A stretch of DNA of 64,000 bases from Saccharopolyspora kobensis. GTDB taxonomy: Bacteria; Actinomycetota; Actinomycetes; Mycobacteriales; Pseudonocardiaceae. Under the pieces are notes generated by a model, which was given only the letters and a program-made list of their open reading frames with translations, had not been told where the DNA came from and did not search any database. A program made the position numbers and the translations under genes. Location of the stretch: NCBI RefSeq assembly GCF_900108315.1, contig NZ_FNVB01000003.1, positions 593,404 through 657,403 of the forward strand, given 5' to 3'. Below are positions 19,405 through 28,211 of the stretch, in pieces. Within the stretch, counting starts at the first letter, position 1, and each line of letters starts with the position of its first letter.

Positions 19405-20739
19405 CTAGAGCTCTCCGCTGTCGCGGTTCGGCGCCCGGCCCGTTCCGCAGAAGACCGCACCGGCCCGTTCCAGCACCCGCGGATCGACGAGGTTGCGCGT
19501 ATCGATGATCACCGGCTTCTCCGCGAGCCCGACCATCTGCGGCCAGTCGAGATCGCGGAACTCGGGCCAGTCGGTGAGCACCAGCACCGCCCCGGCCCCC
19601 TTCGCCACCTGGTAGGCGCTGTCCGCCAGCGACACACCGGCGGGAATTCCCGGTTCGTCCCCGCGCAGCGCCGGGTCGAAGGCGATCAGGTTGGCACCGA
19701 GCTCGGCCAGCCGCCGCGCCACCGCGATCGCCGGGGAATCGCGCAGGTCGTCGGTGCCCGCTTTGAAGGCCAGGCCCAGCATCCCGACCCGCACACCGGT
19801 GACCGAGCCGCCGCACATCGCCACGACCTTGTCCACCACGCGCCGCTGGTGCCGCCGGTTGGCTTCGACCGCTGCGCGCACCAGCGGCAGATCCGCGCCG
19901 ATGGCCTCTGCGGCGTGCAGCAGCGCGGCGGTGTCCTTCGGCAAGCACGAGCCTCCCCACCCCGGACCCGGCCGCAGGAACGAGTTCGCGATCCGGTGGT
20001 CGTGGGCCATGCACTCGGTGATGCCGCCGATGTCGGCCCCGACGCGCTCGCACAGCTCCGCGAGATCGTTCACGTAGGACAGCTTGGTCGCCAGGAAGCA
20101 GTTCGCCGCGTACTTGATCAGCTCCGCGCTGGCCGAGTCGGTGTGCACGGTCGGCGCCTCCAGCCGCGCGTAGAGCTCGGAGACCCGGCGGGCCGCCGCC
20201 GCGCTCGCCGTGCCGACGACGATCCGGTCCGGGTTCAGGAAGTCGCGCACGGCGAGCCCTTCGCGGAGGAACTCGGGATTGCTCACCACCGCCACATCGC
20301 GCCGGTCCAGCAGTTCGGACAACCGGGCCGCCGTGCCGACCGGCACGGTCGACTTGGTCACCAGCAGGCTGTCCGCGGGCAGGTGATCGCGCACCTCCCG
20401 CACCGCGGACTCCACCTGCGCCAGGTTCGCGCTGCCATCCGGCGCCATCGGCGTGGGCACGCACAGGAAGATCGCTTCCGCGCGGCGCACGGCCGCCGTC
20501 GAGCTGTGGGTGAACTCCAGCCTGCCGCTGCGGATGCCATCGCGCACCAGCTGCCCGAGGCCCGGTTCGTGGATCCGGACCTCGCCGCGGGAGAGGCGTT
20601 CGACCTTGGTGCGGTCGACGTCGCAGCACTGCACGTGGTGGCCGAGCGACGCCAGGCAGGCACCGGTGGTCAAACCGACGTAACCGGTGCCGACGACGGC
20701 GACCCGGCGGGTGGTGGGCGTTTCGCTTCGCTGTGCCAT
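19405..20739 (-). CDS. UDP-glucose 6-dehydrogenase family
   Basis: Protein of 444 residues, full family length. NAD-binding GTGYVGL at 17-23, then SNPEFLREG at 153-161, the active-site lysine K209 with N213 (ELIKYAANCF) and catalytic C265 in GGSCLPKD. It converts UDP-glucose to UDP-glucuronate, although GDP-mannose dehydrogenase is a related alternative. It is the last gene of the heptose-glycan operon. The product would feed the UDP-glucuronate decarboxylase at 33870-34832 to give UDP-xylose. ATG 20739 follows GGTGA. Confidence 0.92.
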   Translation of the reverse strand: MAQRSETPTTRRVAVVGTGYVGLTTGACLASLGHHVQCCDVDRTKVERLSRGEVRIHEPGLGQLVRDGIRSGRLEFTHSSTAAVRRAEAIFLCVPTPMAPDGSANLAQVESAVREVRDHLPADSLLVTKSTVPVGTAARLSELLDRRDVAVVSNPEFLREGLAVRDFLNPDRIVVGTASAAAARRVSELYARLEAPTVHTDSASAELIKYAANCFLATKLSYVNDLAELCERVGADIGGITECMAHDHRIANSFLRPGPGWGGSCLPKDTAALLHAAEAIGADLPLVRAAVEANRRHQRRVVDKVVAMCGGSVTGVRVGMLGLAFKAGTDDLRDSPAIAVARRLAELGANLIAFDPALRGDEPGIPAGVSLADSAYQVAKGAGAVLVLTDWPEFRDLDWPQMVGLAEKPVIIDTRNLVDPRVLERAGAVFCGTGRAPNRDSGEL

Positions 20740-20746
20740 GAGAGAT

Positions 20747-21478
20747 TCACCCCGATCGGCGTGGACAGCCGAGCGCGCGCAACGTCGGCGGGGTGTCCGG
20801 TCCGGCCAGCTCGCGCAAGCGATCGTCGCTGCCGCGCTCGCCGGATCCGAGGTGGTCTCCGCCGGCGCCGGTGAGCGGAGCACCGATCCGCCGGTCGGTC
20901 CGGAGGCACTCGAGGACGCTTTCCACGTCGGCGCCGACGGCCCGGCAGAGCAGGACCAGTTCCGCGAAGAACTGCCGCTTCACCGCGCACAGGCCGTTGC
21001 GCGCCGGCCCGGTGAGATCGGCTGTGCGCACGTCGGTGTGCACGATGGGGGCCGGGATCGCGGCGTAGACGTCGGCCACCGCGCCGGCTTCGGCCGGGTC
21101 GTCGGCGCCGATGACGATCACGTCGGGCGCCAGGAAGTCTTCGAGGCCCGCTTCCCGCTGGCTCCCCACCGGATTGCTGACCACGCCCGCCTCCGCCCGG
21201 CCGATGGCCGCGGCCAGCTCCGCGGTCGACTCCCACGGTGGCGCGCAGGTGTTCACCACGGTGCAGCCCGGCCGCACGCGACCCACCAGCTCGGCGATCC
21301 CAGCCTCGTCCGGCCCGCACGCGAAGACGAGCTCGGCCCGGGCCACGTCGGCGTCGCGCGGGCCGGGGACGCGCATCACGTCGTGGCCCAGCGAGGCCAT
21401 CGCGGTGGCCACGACGTCAGCTGTCCGCCCCGCACCGCAGACCACGAGAGTGCGGCTCCCTGCCCCGGCAGAACCCAT
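20747..21478 (-). CDS. Truncated, catalytically degenerate UDP-glucose dehydrogenase paralogue
   Basis: Protein of 243 residues aligned with the first 265 residues of the neighbouring dehydrogenase. GAGRTADVV stands for the NAD motif. SNPVGSQREAGLEDFLAPDV, ADVYAAIPAPIVHTDVRTAD and LLCRAVGADVESVLECLRTD align with their counterparts there. The active-site lysine region has become DLTGPARN, the catalytic-cysteine motif is replaced by a Gly/Asp-rich stretch, and the UDP-binding C-terminal domain is missing. It is intact, has AGGAGGGG before the ATG and ends 7 bp before the true dehydrogenase. It may be a regulatory or structural partner. It could instead be an enzyme with another substrate. Confidence 0.78.
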   Translation of the reverse strand: MGSAGAGSRTLVVCGAGRTADVVATAMASLGHDVMRVPGPRDADVARAELVFACGPDEAGIAELVGRVRPGCTVVNTCAPPWESTAELAAAIGRAEAGVVSNPVGSQREAGLEDFLAPDVIVIGADDPAEAGAVADVYAAIPAPIVHTDVRTADLTGPARNGLCAVKRQFFAELVLLCRAVGADVESVLECLRTDRRIGAPLTGAGGDHLGSGERGSDDRLRELAGPDTPPTLRALGCPRRSG

Positions 21479-21492
21479 TCGCCCCTCCTGCC

Positions 21493-22431
21493 TCAAGCGA
21501 TTCGCGCGAGGAGTTTCCCGGCTGCTTCGATCACCTGCCCGGGGCCGAGCGCCAGCAGTCCCGGGCTGGGTTCGGCGGCGAACGTGTCGCCGCTGCGCCC
21601 GTCCCAGAGCGCGATGTGCGGACCGTCCGGCGGCGGGCCCCAGCGGGCCGGAGCGACCGGGCCGAACAGGACCACCGACGGCGTCGCGAACGCGGTGGCC
21701 AGGTGCGCGACACCGGTGTCACCGCACACCACGAGCTCCGCGCGGGCCACCAGACGCGCGAGCTGCGGCAGATCGGTGCCACCCGCCAGCACGGCGTCCG
21801 GCGCGAGCCCGGCCAGTTCGGCCAGTCGCCGGGCGATCGCGCGTTCGTCGGCGGTGCCCGTGATGACGACCCGGTGCCCGTTGGCGGTCAGCCACCTCGC
21901 CACCTCGGCGAAGCGTTCCACCGGCCAGCGCCGCGCCCCCCGGCTCGCGCCGGGGTGCAGCACCGCCGAGCCGGGCGGCGAGGGACCGGTCGGCTCCGGC
22001 AGCCGCAGGTCCTCGTGGTCGGCGTCGATTCCCCAGTGCTCCAGCAAGCGGCACCAGCGGCGCACCTCGTGCTGGTCGTCGGACCACTCCGGCCCCGCCA
22101 CGGCGGGAAAGGCCGGGTGGCGGTGGGTCAGGATCCGCCGGGCCCGGGTGCTGCACACCGCGGCCACCGACTCCGGGCCGCTGCCGTGCAGGTTCACCGC
22201 CACCTCCGGTGGCCGCCGGCGCCATGCGAAGTCCGCGAGGCCTTCGGTCGGGTGGAGCTCGTCGACCTCCGGCAGCAGCGGGAGCAACCCGCCCAACGCC
22301 CGCGGCGCGGCGAGCACCAGGCGGTGCTGCGGGAACGCGCGCCGCAGCCCGCGCAGCGCGGGAACAGCGGTCAGCAGATCCCCCAGACCCAGCGCGCGGA
22401 GGGCGAGCACCGAGCCACCGCTCACGGCCAC
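21493..22431 (-). CDS. Glycosyltransferase family 9 (heptosyltransferase-like)
   Basis: About 312 residues. N-terminal LRALGLGDLLTAVPALRGL, a central HPGASRGARRWPVERFAEVA, then the nucleotide-sugar-binding CGDTGVAHLATAFATPSVVLFG typical of WaaC/WaaF-like GT9. It should transfer heptose from ADP-heptose. GTG 22431 has AGGAG 5 nt upstream. GTG 22425, which overlaps the SDR stop as GTGA, is the alternative. It is the first of two GT9 genes in the operon. Confidence 0.9.
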   Translation of the reverse strand: MAVSGGSVLALRALGLGDLLTAVPALRGLRRAFPQHRLVLAAPRALGGLLPLLPEVDELHPTEGLADFAWRRRPPEVAVNLHGSGPESVAAVCSTRARRILTHRHPAFPAVAGPEWSDDQHEVRRWCRLLEHWGIDADHEDLRLPEPTGPSPPGSAVLHPGASRGARRWPVERFAEVARWLTANGHRVVITGTADERAIARRLAELAGLAPDAVLAGGTDLPQLARLVARAELVVCGDTGVAHLATAFATPSVVLFGPVAPARWGPPPDGPHIALWDGRSGDTFAAEPSPGLLALGPGQVIEAAGKLLARIA

Positions 22432-23108
22432 GACGACTCCTGCGAGTGGCACACGACCATCTCGCGGACCTCGCAGCCGGGCGGCTGGCTGAGCGCGAAG
22501 ACGACGGCCTGCGCAACGTCTTCCGGCCGGTTCAGCTTGGCGTCGGGCGGCGGCTTGTACTGCTCGTCGCGGCCGTCGAAGAACGCGGTGTGCATGCCGC
22601 CCGGCACGAGCAGGGTGACGCCGACCCGGCCGCTGGTCTCGGCGGCCAGCGCGCGGGTGAGTCCGACGACGCCGAACTTCGACGCGCAGTAGGCCGTCGC
22701 CTCGCTGACCGCGCTGATGCCCAGCGTGGACGCGCAGGTGACCACGGTCCCGCTGGACCGCTCCAGGTAGGGCAGCGCCGCCCGCACCACCGCGGCGGTG
22801 CCGAGGAGGTTCACCTCGATGACGCGTTCCCAATCGCCCGGCGGCACCGACCCGAGCGGCCCGCAGGAATCGATCCCGGCCGCGGTGAACACCCCGTCGA
22901 GCCCGCCGACCGCATCGGCGAGCTCCTGCACCGCGTGCTCGGCGGCCCTCCGGTCGGCCAGGTCGACGCAGGCGAACTTGACCGGCGCCGAGGGCGCGGC
23001 CCGGTCCAGGACCAGCGGGGTCCCGCCGGCCTCCCGCACCGCTTCGACGGTGGCCGCGCCCAGCCCGGACACACCGCCGGTGATCAGCACATTACCCAGC
23101 TCTGCCAT
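22422..23108 (-). CDS. Classical short-chain dehydrogenase/reductase
   Basis: Protein of 228 residues. Cofactor motif TGGVSGLG at 10-17, NLLGTAAVV, catalytic serine and Y-x3-K in ASTLGISAVSEATAYCASK. It is not the HldD-type ADP-heptose epimerase, which belongs to the extended SDRs, so its step is unassigned. Oxidation or reduction of a sugar or lipid intermediate of the glycan is likely. GGAGGGAG precedes the ATG. It overlaps hldE by 17 bp. Confidence 0.88.
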   Translation of the reverse strand: MAELGNVLITGGVSGLGAATVEAVREAGGTPLVLDRAAPSAPVKFACVDLADRRAAEHAVQELADAVGGLDGVFTAAGIDSCGPLGSVPPGDWERVIEVNLLGTAAVVRAALPYLERSSGTVVTCASTLGISAVSEATAYCASKFGVVGLTRALAAETSGRVGVTLLVPGGMHTAFFDGRDEQYKPPPDAKLNRPEDVAQAVVFALSQPPGCEVREMVVCHSQESSWP

Positions 23109-24468
23109 GGCACTCCCTCCGAATCCGGCTGCCGTGCTCCAGGTCGCGCAGGATCCTGCTCGTCGAGTAACCGTCCACCAGCGGGACCAGCACCGTCCGG
23201 CCACCGTGGCGCTCGACCACTCGTGCCTCCGGTAGCTGATCGGGTTCGTAGTCGCCGCCCTTGACCCAGATGTCCGGGCGGAGCTGCTCCAGCAGCCTGC
23301 TCGGCGAGGTCTCGTCGAACTCGGCCACCGCGTCCACGCATTCCAGCGCCTCCAGCAGGCACCTGCGGTCCTCCGCGTGCACCACCGGGCGCGGCGGGCC
23401 CTTGAGCCTGCGCACCGACTCGTCGGAGTTCATGCAGACCACCAGGGCATCGCCCAGCGACCGCGCCCGGTTGAGCAGGTTGATGTGCCCGGGGTGCAGC
23501 AGGTCGAAGCAGCCGCCCGCGGCGACCACCCGGCCGCCCCAGGAGCGGACCTGCTCCACCCGCGAGAACGACGAGCCCGGGCGCGGCGGCGGCGGTTCGC
23601 TGCCGTCGCAGGCCCACGCCCCGGCGCCGCCTTCGGCCACGAACCGGCTGGCGCAGTCCACGCCGTAGCGGGCCGCTTCGAGCAGCGGGACACCGCGACC
23701 GAGCGCCAAGGTCACCGAGACGGCGAAGCTGTCGCCCGCACCGCAGACGTCCGGTCGGCGGCCCACCAGCTCGGGCGCGCGCAGGAACTCGCCGGGCGGG
23801 CTCACCACGGCGCCGCGCGCGCCCATCGTGACCGCCACCGCGCCGCAGCTCCACCGCAGCCGCAGGGCCTCCGCGCCTTCAGCGGACCCGGCACCGGCGC
23901 CGAACGACAACGCCTCGGCGTGGTTGGGCACCACGAGATCGGTGCGCGGTACCGGCTCGGCGCCACGGGGATGCGGATCCCACACCAGCGGCACGTCGGA
24001 GGGCAGCCTCGCCAGCTCGCGCCGCAGCCACGAGTTCCGGGTGATCCCACGGCCGTAGTCGGCCACCAGGACGGCGTCCGCGCTGCGGAGCGCCTCGAAC
24101 GGGCCTGCCGCCAGCGGGATGTCCGGCACCATCCCGTCGCCGACGTCCAGCCGCACCAGCGACTGGCCGTCCGCGCGGACCCTGGTCTTGCTGGGCGTCC
24201 CACCGCTGAAGGGCGCGTCGAGCAGCACGCACCGAGCGGCGAGCAGGCGGTCGAGCTCGCGCCCGGCCGAGTCGTCGCTGCGCCCCGTGATCAAGGTGAC
24301 GTCCGCGCCGCTGGCGTCTCCCAGCACCGCCGCGAGCGCTGCCCCGCCCGGACGGCACTTGCGCGCCGCGACGTCGACCACCGGCACGGGTGCGTCCGGG
24401 CACAGCCGCTCCGCCCCGCCGGACAGGTCCACGTCCAGCAGCGCGTCTCCCACCACTGCCAGCTTCAC
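23092..24468 (-). CDS. hldE: Bifunctional heptose 7-phosphate kinase / heptose 1-phosphate adenylyltransferase
   Basis: Protein of 458 residues with two domains. The PfkB-type kinase (about 1-300) has the ATP/catalytic motif GAGDSFAVSVTLA. The cytidylyltransferase-like domain (about 322-455) shows FDLLHPGHINLLNRA (the HxGH motif), KGGDYEPDQLPEA and YSTSRIL. Together these turn D-glycero-D-manno-heptose 7-phosphate into the 1,7-bisphosphate and, after GmhB, into ADP-heptose. GTG 24468 overlaps the gmhA stop (GTGA) and has GGAGGTGG before it. The same fused architecture is known from Gram-negative HldE. Confidence 0.93.
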   Translation of the reverse strand: MKLAVVGDALLDVDLSGGAERLCPDAPVPVVDVAARKCRPGGAALAAVLGDASGADVTLITGRSDDSAGRELDRLLAARCVLLDAPFSGGTPSKTRVRADGQSLVRLDVGDGMVPDIPLAAGPFEALRSADAVLVADYGRGITRNSWLRRELARLPSDVPLVWDPHPRGAEPVPRTDLVVPNHAEALSFGAGAGSAEGAEALRLRWSCGAVAVTMGARGAVVSPPGEFLRAPELVGRRPDVCGAGDSFAVSVTLALGRGVPLLEAARYGVDCASRFVAEGGAGAWACDGSEPPPPRPGSSFSRVEQVRSWGGRVVAAGGCFDLLHPGHINLLNRARSLGDALVVCMNSDESVRRLKGPPRPVVHAEDRRCLLEALECVDAVAEFDETSPSRLLEQLRPDIWVKGGDYEPDQLPEARVVERHGGRTVLVPLVDGYSTSRILRDLEHGSRIRRECHGRAG

Positions 24469-25034
24469 GGCTCCACCTCCCCGATCGTCAGCGCGTCGAA
24501 CTCCGCGCACAGGGCGTGCACCAGGGCCAGGTGGATCTCCTGGATGGTGGCCACGCCGGACGCGTCGACCGCGATCGCGTCGTCGCAGGACGCCGCGAGG
24601 CTGTTGGGGGCGGGCCCGGTCATCGCCCACGCCCGCATCCCGATCTCCCTGGCGGTCTTGGCCGCGGCGATCACGTTGTGGCTGCGACCGCTGGTGGACA
24701 ACGCGATCAGGACGTCGCCCGCGCGGCCGTGCGCGCGCACGCCTCTGGCGAAGACCTCCTGCTCCCCGTAGTCGTTGAGGATCGCGGTGAACGCCGAGGA
24801 GTCGGCGTGCAGCGGGATCGCCGCGTAAGGCTTGCGGTCGCGCAGGAAACGGCCGGCCAGCTCACCGCTGAGGTGCTGCGCCTCTGCCGCGCTTCCTCCG
24901 TTTCCGCAGGTCAGCAACCGGCCGCCGCCCTCGAGCACGTCGACGAGCGAATGGGCCCAGCGGCGGACCGTCGGCGCCGCGCCGCAGGCACGCCGGGCCG
25001 CGGTGCCGAGCGCGGTGAAGTGTTCCTCGATCAC
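24465..25034 (-). CDS. gmhA: Sedoheptulose 7-phosphate isomerase
   Basis: SIS-domain protein of 189 residues, typical GmhA length. The signature CGNGGSAAEAQHLSGELAGR is present, then LSTSGRSHNVIAAA and HLALVHALC. It catalyses the first step of the D-glycero-D-manno-heptose pathway. GTG 25034 overlaps the stop of the upstream glycosyltransferase (GTGA), and its own stop overlaps hldE in the same way. Confidence 0.95.
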   Translation of the reverse strand: MIEEHFTALGTAARRACGAAPTVRRWAHSLVDVLEGGGRLLTCGNGGSAAEAQHLSGELAGRFLRDRKPYAAIPLHADSSAFTAILNDYGEQEVFARGVRAHGRAGDVLIALSTSGRSHNVIAAAKTAREIGMRAWAMTGPAPNSLAASCDDAIAVDASGVATIQEIHLALVHALCAEFDALTIGEVEP

Positions 25035-26242
25035 GTCGCTCCTCCTCCCAGCACGACCGGGGCCGCCAGGACCTGCCGGTAGACCGCCTCGGTTTCCCGG
25101 ACCAACTCGTTCCAGCCGTAGTGCGCGCGCGCCCACGCCACGCCTGCCGCCCCGAGTTCCGCGCGCCATCTCGGACGGGCGAGCACCTCGCGCACCGCCT
25201 GGGCCACGGCGGCCGGGCTGTGCGGCGGCACGTGCAGTCCGTTGTGGCCGTCGAGCACCGTGTCCAGGTGGCCTCCCACGGCGCTGACCACCGGCGGGGT
25301 TCCGCAGGCCATCGCCTCCACCGGCACGGTGCCGAACGGCTCGTACCAGGGCGTGCTGACCACGACGTCGACCGACCGGTAGAGCTGCGGGGTGCGCTCG
25401 TGATCGACCTGCCCCAGGAAGGTGGTCCGGTCCGCCACCCCCGCCCGCTCGGCAACCTCCCGCAGCCGTCGGACCTCCGGATCGCGATGCCACCGGGGTC
25501 CCGGTGGCCCGCCGGCGATCAGCAGCTCCGCGCCCGGGATCCGCCGCAGCGCCCGGATGACGATGTCGATCCCCTTGCGCTCCACCAGCCTGCCGATGCA
25601 CAGGATCTTGGGGTGCTCGTTCGGCGGGCCACCGCCCGGCCCGGGCCGGAACCGCTCCAGATCTATGCCGCACGGCACGACGGCGGTCCGCTCCGCGGGC
25701 AGGCCCATCTCCGCCAGTTCGGCGACCTCGTCGGAGCAGGTGGCCACCACCTTCTCCGCGCCGAGCGCGATGTCGGCCTCCAGCTCGATCCGCTGCGGCG
25801 GACTGGTGTCCTTGTCGCCCTGGTGGCGGCGCTTCACCCGGCCCAGCGCGTGGAAGGTCTGCAGCACCGGCACTCCCGTGCCGGCCGCGCCGCGCTGGGC
25901 CGCCAGACCGCTCATCCAGAAGTGCGCGTGCACCAGGTCGGGCCGGTCCGCCGCCCACCTCTCGGCGAGCCGGTCGCCGAACTCGCCCATGTGCGGCAGC
26001 AGGTCGTCCTTCGGCACGGGTTCGGCCGGCCCGGCTGCCACGTGCTCGACGACGAAGCCCGCCTCGGTGCTGACGCGGTGCGGCAGCGATGCGTCGTCCC
26101 GCCGCGTGCACACGACGACGTCGTGACCTCGCCGGGCGAGCCCCGTCGCCAGCTCCGCCACGTGCGCGTTCTGCCCCCCGGCGTCGACTCCGCCGAGGGC
26201 GGCCAGCGGACTGGCGTGCTCGGAGACCAGGTCGATCTTCAT
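25031..26242 (-). CDS. Glycosyltransferase family 4
   Basis: GT-B enzyme of 403 residues. The N-terminal domain has GGVDAGGQNAHVAELATGL and LVHAHFWMSGL. The C-terminal nucleotide-sugar domain has ILCIGRLVERKGIDIVI and the family EX7E motif in PWYEPFGTVPVEAMACGTP. It is retaining, using NDP- or GDP-sugars. The ATG overlaps the stop of the preceding glycosyltransferase (ATGA). It sits directly before gmhA. Confidence 0.93.
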   Translation of the reverse strand: MKIDLVSEHASPLAALGGVDAGGQNAHVAELATGLARRGHDVVVCTRRDDASLPHRVSTEAGFVVEHVAAGPAEPVPKDDLLPHMGEFGDRLAERWAADRPDLVHAHFWMSGLAAQRGAAGTGVPVLQTFHALGRVKRRHQGDKDTSPPQRIELEADIALGAEKVVATCSDEVAELAEMGLPAERTAVVPCGIDLERFRPGPGGGPPNEHPKILCIGRLVERKGIDIVIRALRRIPGAELLIAGGPPGPRWHRDPEVRRLREVAERAGVADRTTFLGQVDHERTPQLYRSVDVVVSTPWYEPFGTVPVEAMACGTPPVVSAVGGHLDTVLDGHNGLHVPPHSPAAVAQAVREVLARPRWRAELGAAGVAWARAHYGWNELVRETEAVYRQVLAAPVVLGGGAT

Positions 26243-27198
26243 CGCGACACCTCCTGCAAGAGCTCGTCCCAATCGGCCAGGAACCGGTGGAGCGAGTGGC
26301 GCCGCAGCGCCACCGCCCGCGCCGCGGCGCCGGTTTCCCGGGCGAGATCGACGTCGGCGGCGAAGTCGGCCGCCGCCTCGGCGAGGACCTGCGGACGCGT
26401 GGAGATCACCCCGGCCTCGGGCGGCACGGTTTCCACCGCCGCGGTGCTCGCGAGCACCACCACGGGCATGCCGATCAGCATCGCTTCCAGCAGCGAGAGG
26501 CCCAGCGACGTCCAGCGGAACGGGTGCGCGTACACCCGGCGCCTCGCCAGCTCGGCGTGCATCTCGCGCTGCGGCAGGTCCTCGTGCGCGGTGATCCGCT
26601 CGGTGCCCAGGTGCTGCGGCAGGTCGGCGACCCGCATCCCGAAGACGTCCAGCGGTACCGACGCGGCCAACCGCGGCAGCAGGTCGGTGCCGACGAGGCG
26701 GCCGCGGCGGATCGGGTCGTTGACGACGACGCCCGCGCTGGGCAGCTCGCCGGTGAAGCGGTGGCCTGGATCGACGATGCCGTGTTCGATCACAGTGGAC
26801 GGAGCGCGGCCGGAATCCCAGAAGATCTCGTTGAAGTGGGTGACGTGCACCAGCGGGATGTCGCTGCGCTCGGCCAGCGGGTGGCGGGTCTCCACCGCCG
26901 GGCCGCGCGGCGTGTCGTGCTCGACGTAGACCGCGGGCACGTCGATGCCGGGACGGCGCCCGAGCCACTTCTCGGTCAGCTCGATCTCGTGCGGGCGCTG
27001 CAGGACGACGACGTCGACGTCCTCCTGCCGCAGCAGGTCCGGCTCGACCTCGACGGCGTTGTCCGGCCACTCGAAGGTCTGCGCCCGGCCGCGCCCGTCG
27101 GCACCGCGGCCCGGCGTGACCGGCACCAGGAACGTGTGCCGTCCGCGGACGAACGCCGTCGTCCACGAGCCGTGCACGTGCCAGACCAGGATTCTCAC
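26239..27198 (-). CDS. Glycosyltransferase (GT-B, family 4-like)
   Basis: Protein of 319 residues. VRILVWHVHGSWTTAFV at the start, VYVEHDTPRG in the middle, and a C-terminal donor domain with FRWTSLGLSLLEAMLIGMPV, where the second Glu of the usual EX7E pair is recognisable. GTG 27198 has GGAGG 8 nt upstream and overlaps the GT9 stop by 4 bp. Donor and acceptor are unknown. Confidence 0.85.
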   Translation of the reverse strand: MRILVWHVHGSWTTAFVRGRHTFLVPVTPGRGADGRGRAQTFEWPDNAVEVEPDLLRQEDVDVVVLQRPHEIELTEKWLGRRPGIDVPAVYVEHDTPRGPAVETRHPLAERSDIPLVHVTHFNEIFWDSGRAPSTVIEHGIVDPGHRFTGELPSAGVVVNDPIRRGRLVGTDLLPRLAASVPLDVFGMRVADLPQHLGTERITAHEDLPQREMHAELARRRVYAHPFRWTSLGLSLLEAMLIGMPVVVLASTAAVETVPPEAGVISTRPQVLAEAAADFAADVDLARETGAAARAVALRRHSLHRFLADWDELLQEVSR

Positions 27199-28211
27199 GC
27201 CGCGACCTCCTGCATCCGGTCCACCGCCGCGAGGACGTCGTCGGCGGTCACGTGCGACAGGCACGGGTGCCCGGGAACCGGGCAGACGCGAGCGCGCGTG
27301 TCGGCGCACGGAGCGCGTTGGTCGCCGAGCACGACACTGCGCACGCCGTACGGCGCCCACCGCGCAGCCCGCACCACGGGCGCGAACAGCGATACGACGG
27401 GAGTTCCCACCGCGGCCGCCAGGTGGGCCGGGCCCGTGTTCGGAGCCACGACCACGTCGGCTCCGGCGAGCACCGCCGCGAGCTGCGGGAGGTCGGTTCG
27501 ACCGCCGAGGTCCACGCCGCCGCTGCCCGCGACCCGGGCCGTCAGCTCCCGCTCCGCCGCCGTCCCGGTGACCACGACGTGCCTGCCGGTGGCCACCAGG
27601 GCCCGGACCAGCGCGGAACTCCGGAACGCGGGCCACTGCCGGGCGGGAACCGATGCTCCCGGGTGCACGACCACGTAGGGCTGGGAACCGACCCGGCCGG
27701 AGACGTCCGGCAGCGGGGTGCGCACCCGGAGCCGCCCGTCGTCACCGCGCGGCAGCGGGAAGCCCGCCGCGCGGGCGAGCGACAACGCCCGCTCCGGTTC
27801 CGGTGGATCACCGTCGATCCGGTGCCGGACGTCGAGCAGCGAACCCGGGTAGTCCTCGCTGATCGCGGCGATCCGCGGCACTCCGGCCATCCGCAGCAGC
27901 AGTGCGAGCGGCAGCGGCGACTGGTGGAAGGAGGTGAAGATCACCGCACCCGCCGGGTCGATCTCCCGGATCCGGTCGATGAACCCGGTCATCGCCGGGG
28001 CGGTCACCGGGGGCGGTTCGGGGTCGATCCACGGCGCGCACCACCGCACCACCTCGTCAACGCCGGGCAGCATGTGCGCCGCCGCCGCGCCGCGCGGTCC
28101 GGCGACCATGACGACGGAGTCGGCGTGCGCCGCGACGGCGCGCACGGCCGGCCCGGCGAGCAGCACGTCGCCGACGTTGTCCAAGCGCACCACCAGGATC
28201 GGGTGGCTCAC
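27195..28211 (-). CDS. Glycosyltransferase family 9 (heptosyltransferase-like)
   Basis: Protein of 338 residues. ILVVRLDNVGDVLLAGPAVRA at the N-terminus, VVHPGASVPARQWPAFR in the centre, and APNTGPAHLAAAVGTPVVSLF near the C-terminus are GT9 hallmarks. A C-terminal cysteine cluster (CADTRARVCPVPGHPCL) resembles that seen in some actinobacterial GT9. It is the second heptosyltransferase candidate of the operon. It is coupled to both neighbours by GTGA overlaps. Confidence 0.92.
   Translation of the reverse strand: MSHPILVVRLDNVGDVLLAGPAVRAVAAHADSVVMVAGPRGAAAAHMLPGVDEVVRWCAPWIDPEPPPVTAPAMTGFIDRIREIDPAGAVIFTSFHQSPLPLALLLRMAGVPRIAAISEDYPGSLLDVRHRIDGDPPEPERALSLARAAGFPLPRGDDGRLRVRTPLPDVSGRVGSQPYVVVHPGASVPARQWPAFRSSALVRALVATGRHVVVTGTAAERELTARVAGSGGVDLGGRTDLPQLAAVLAGADVVVAPNTGPAHLAAAVGTPVVSLFAPVVRAARWAPYGVRSVVLGDQRAPCADTRARVCPVPGHPCLSHVTADDVLAAVDRMQEVAA

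Noticed and set aside
22422..23108. SDR as the ADP-heptose 6-epimerase HldD
   Set aside because: It is a classical 228-residue SDR with YCASK. HldD is an extended SDR of about 310 residues with different motifs.
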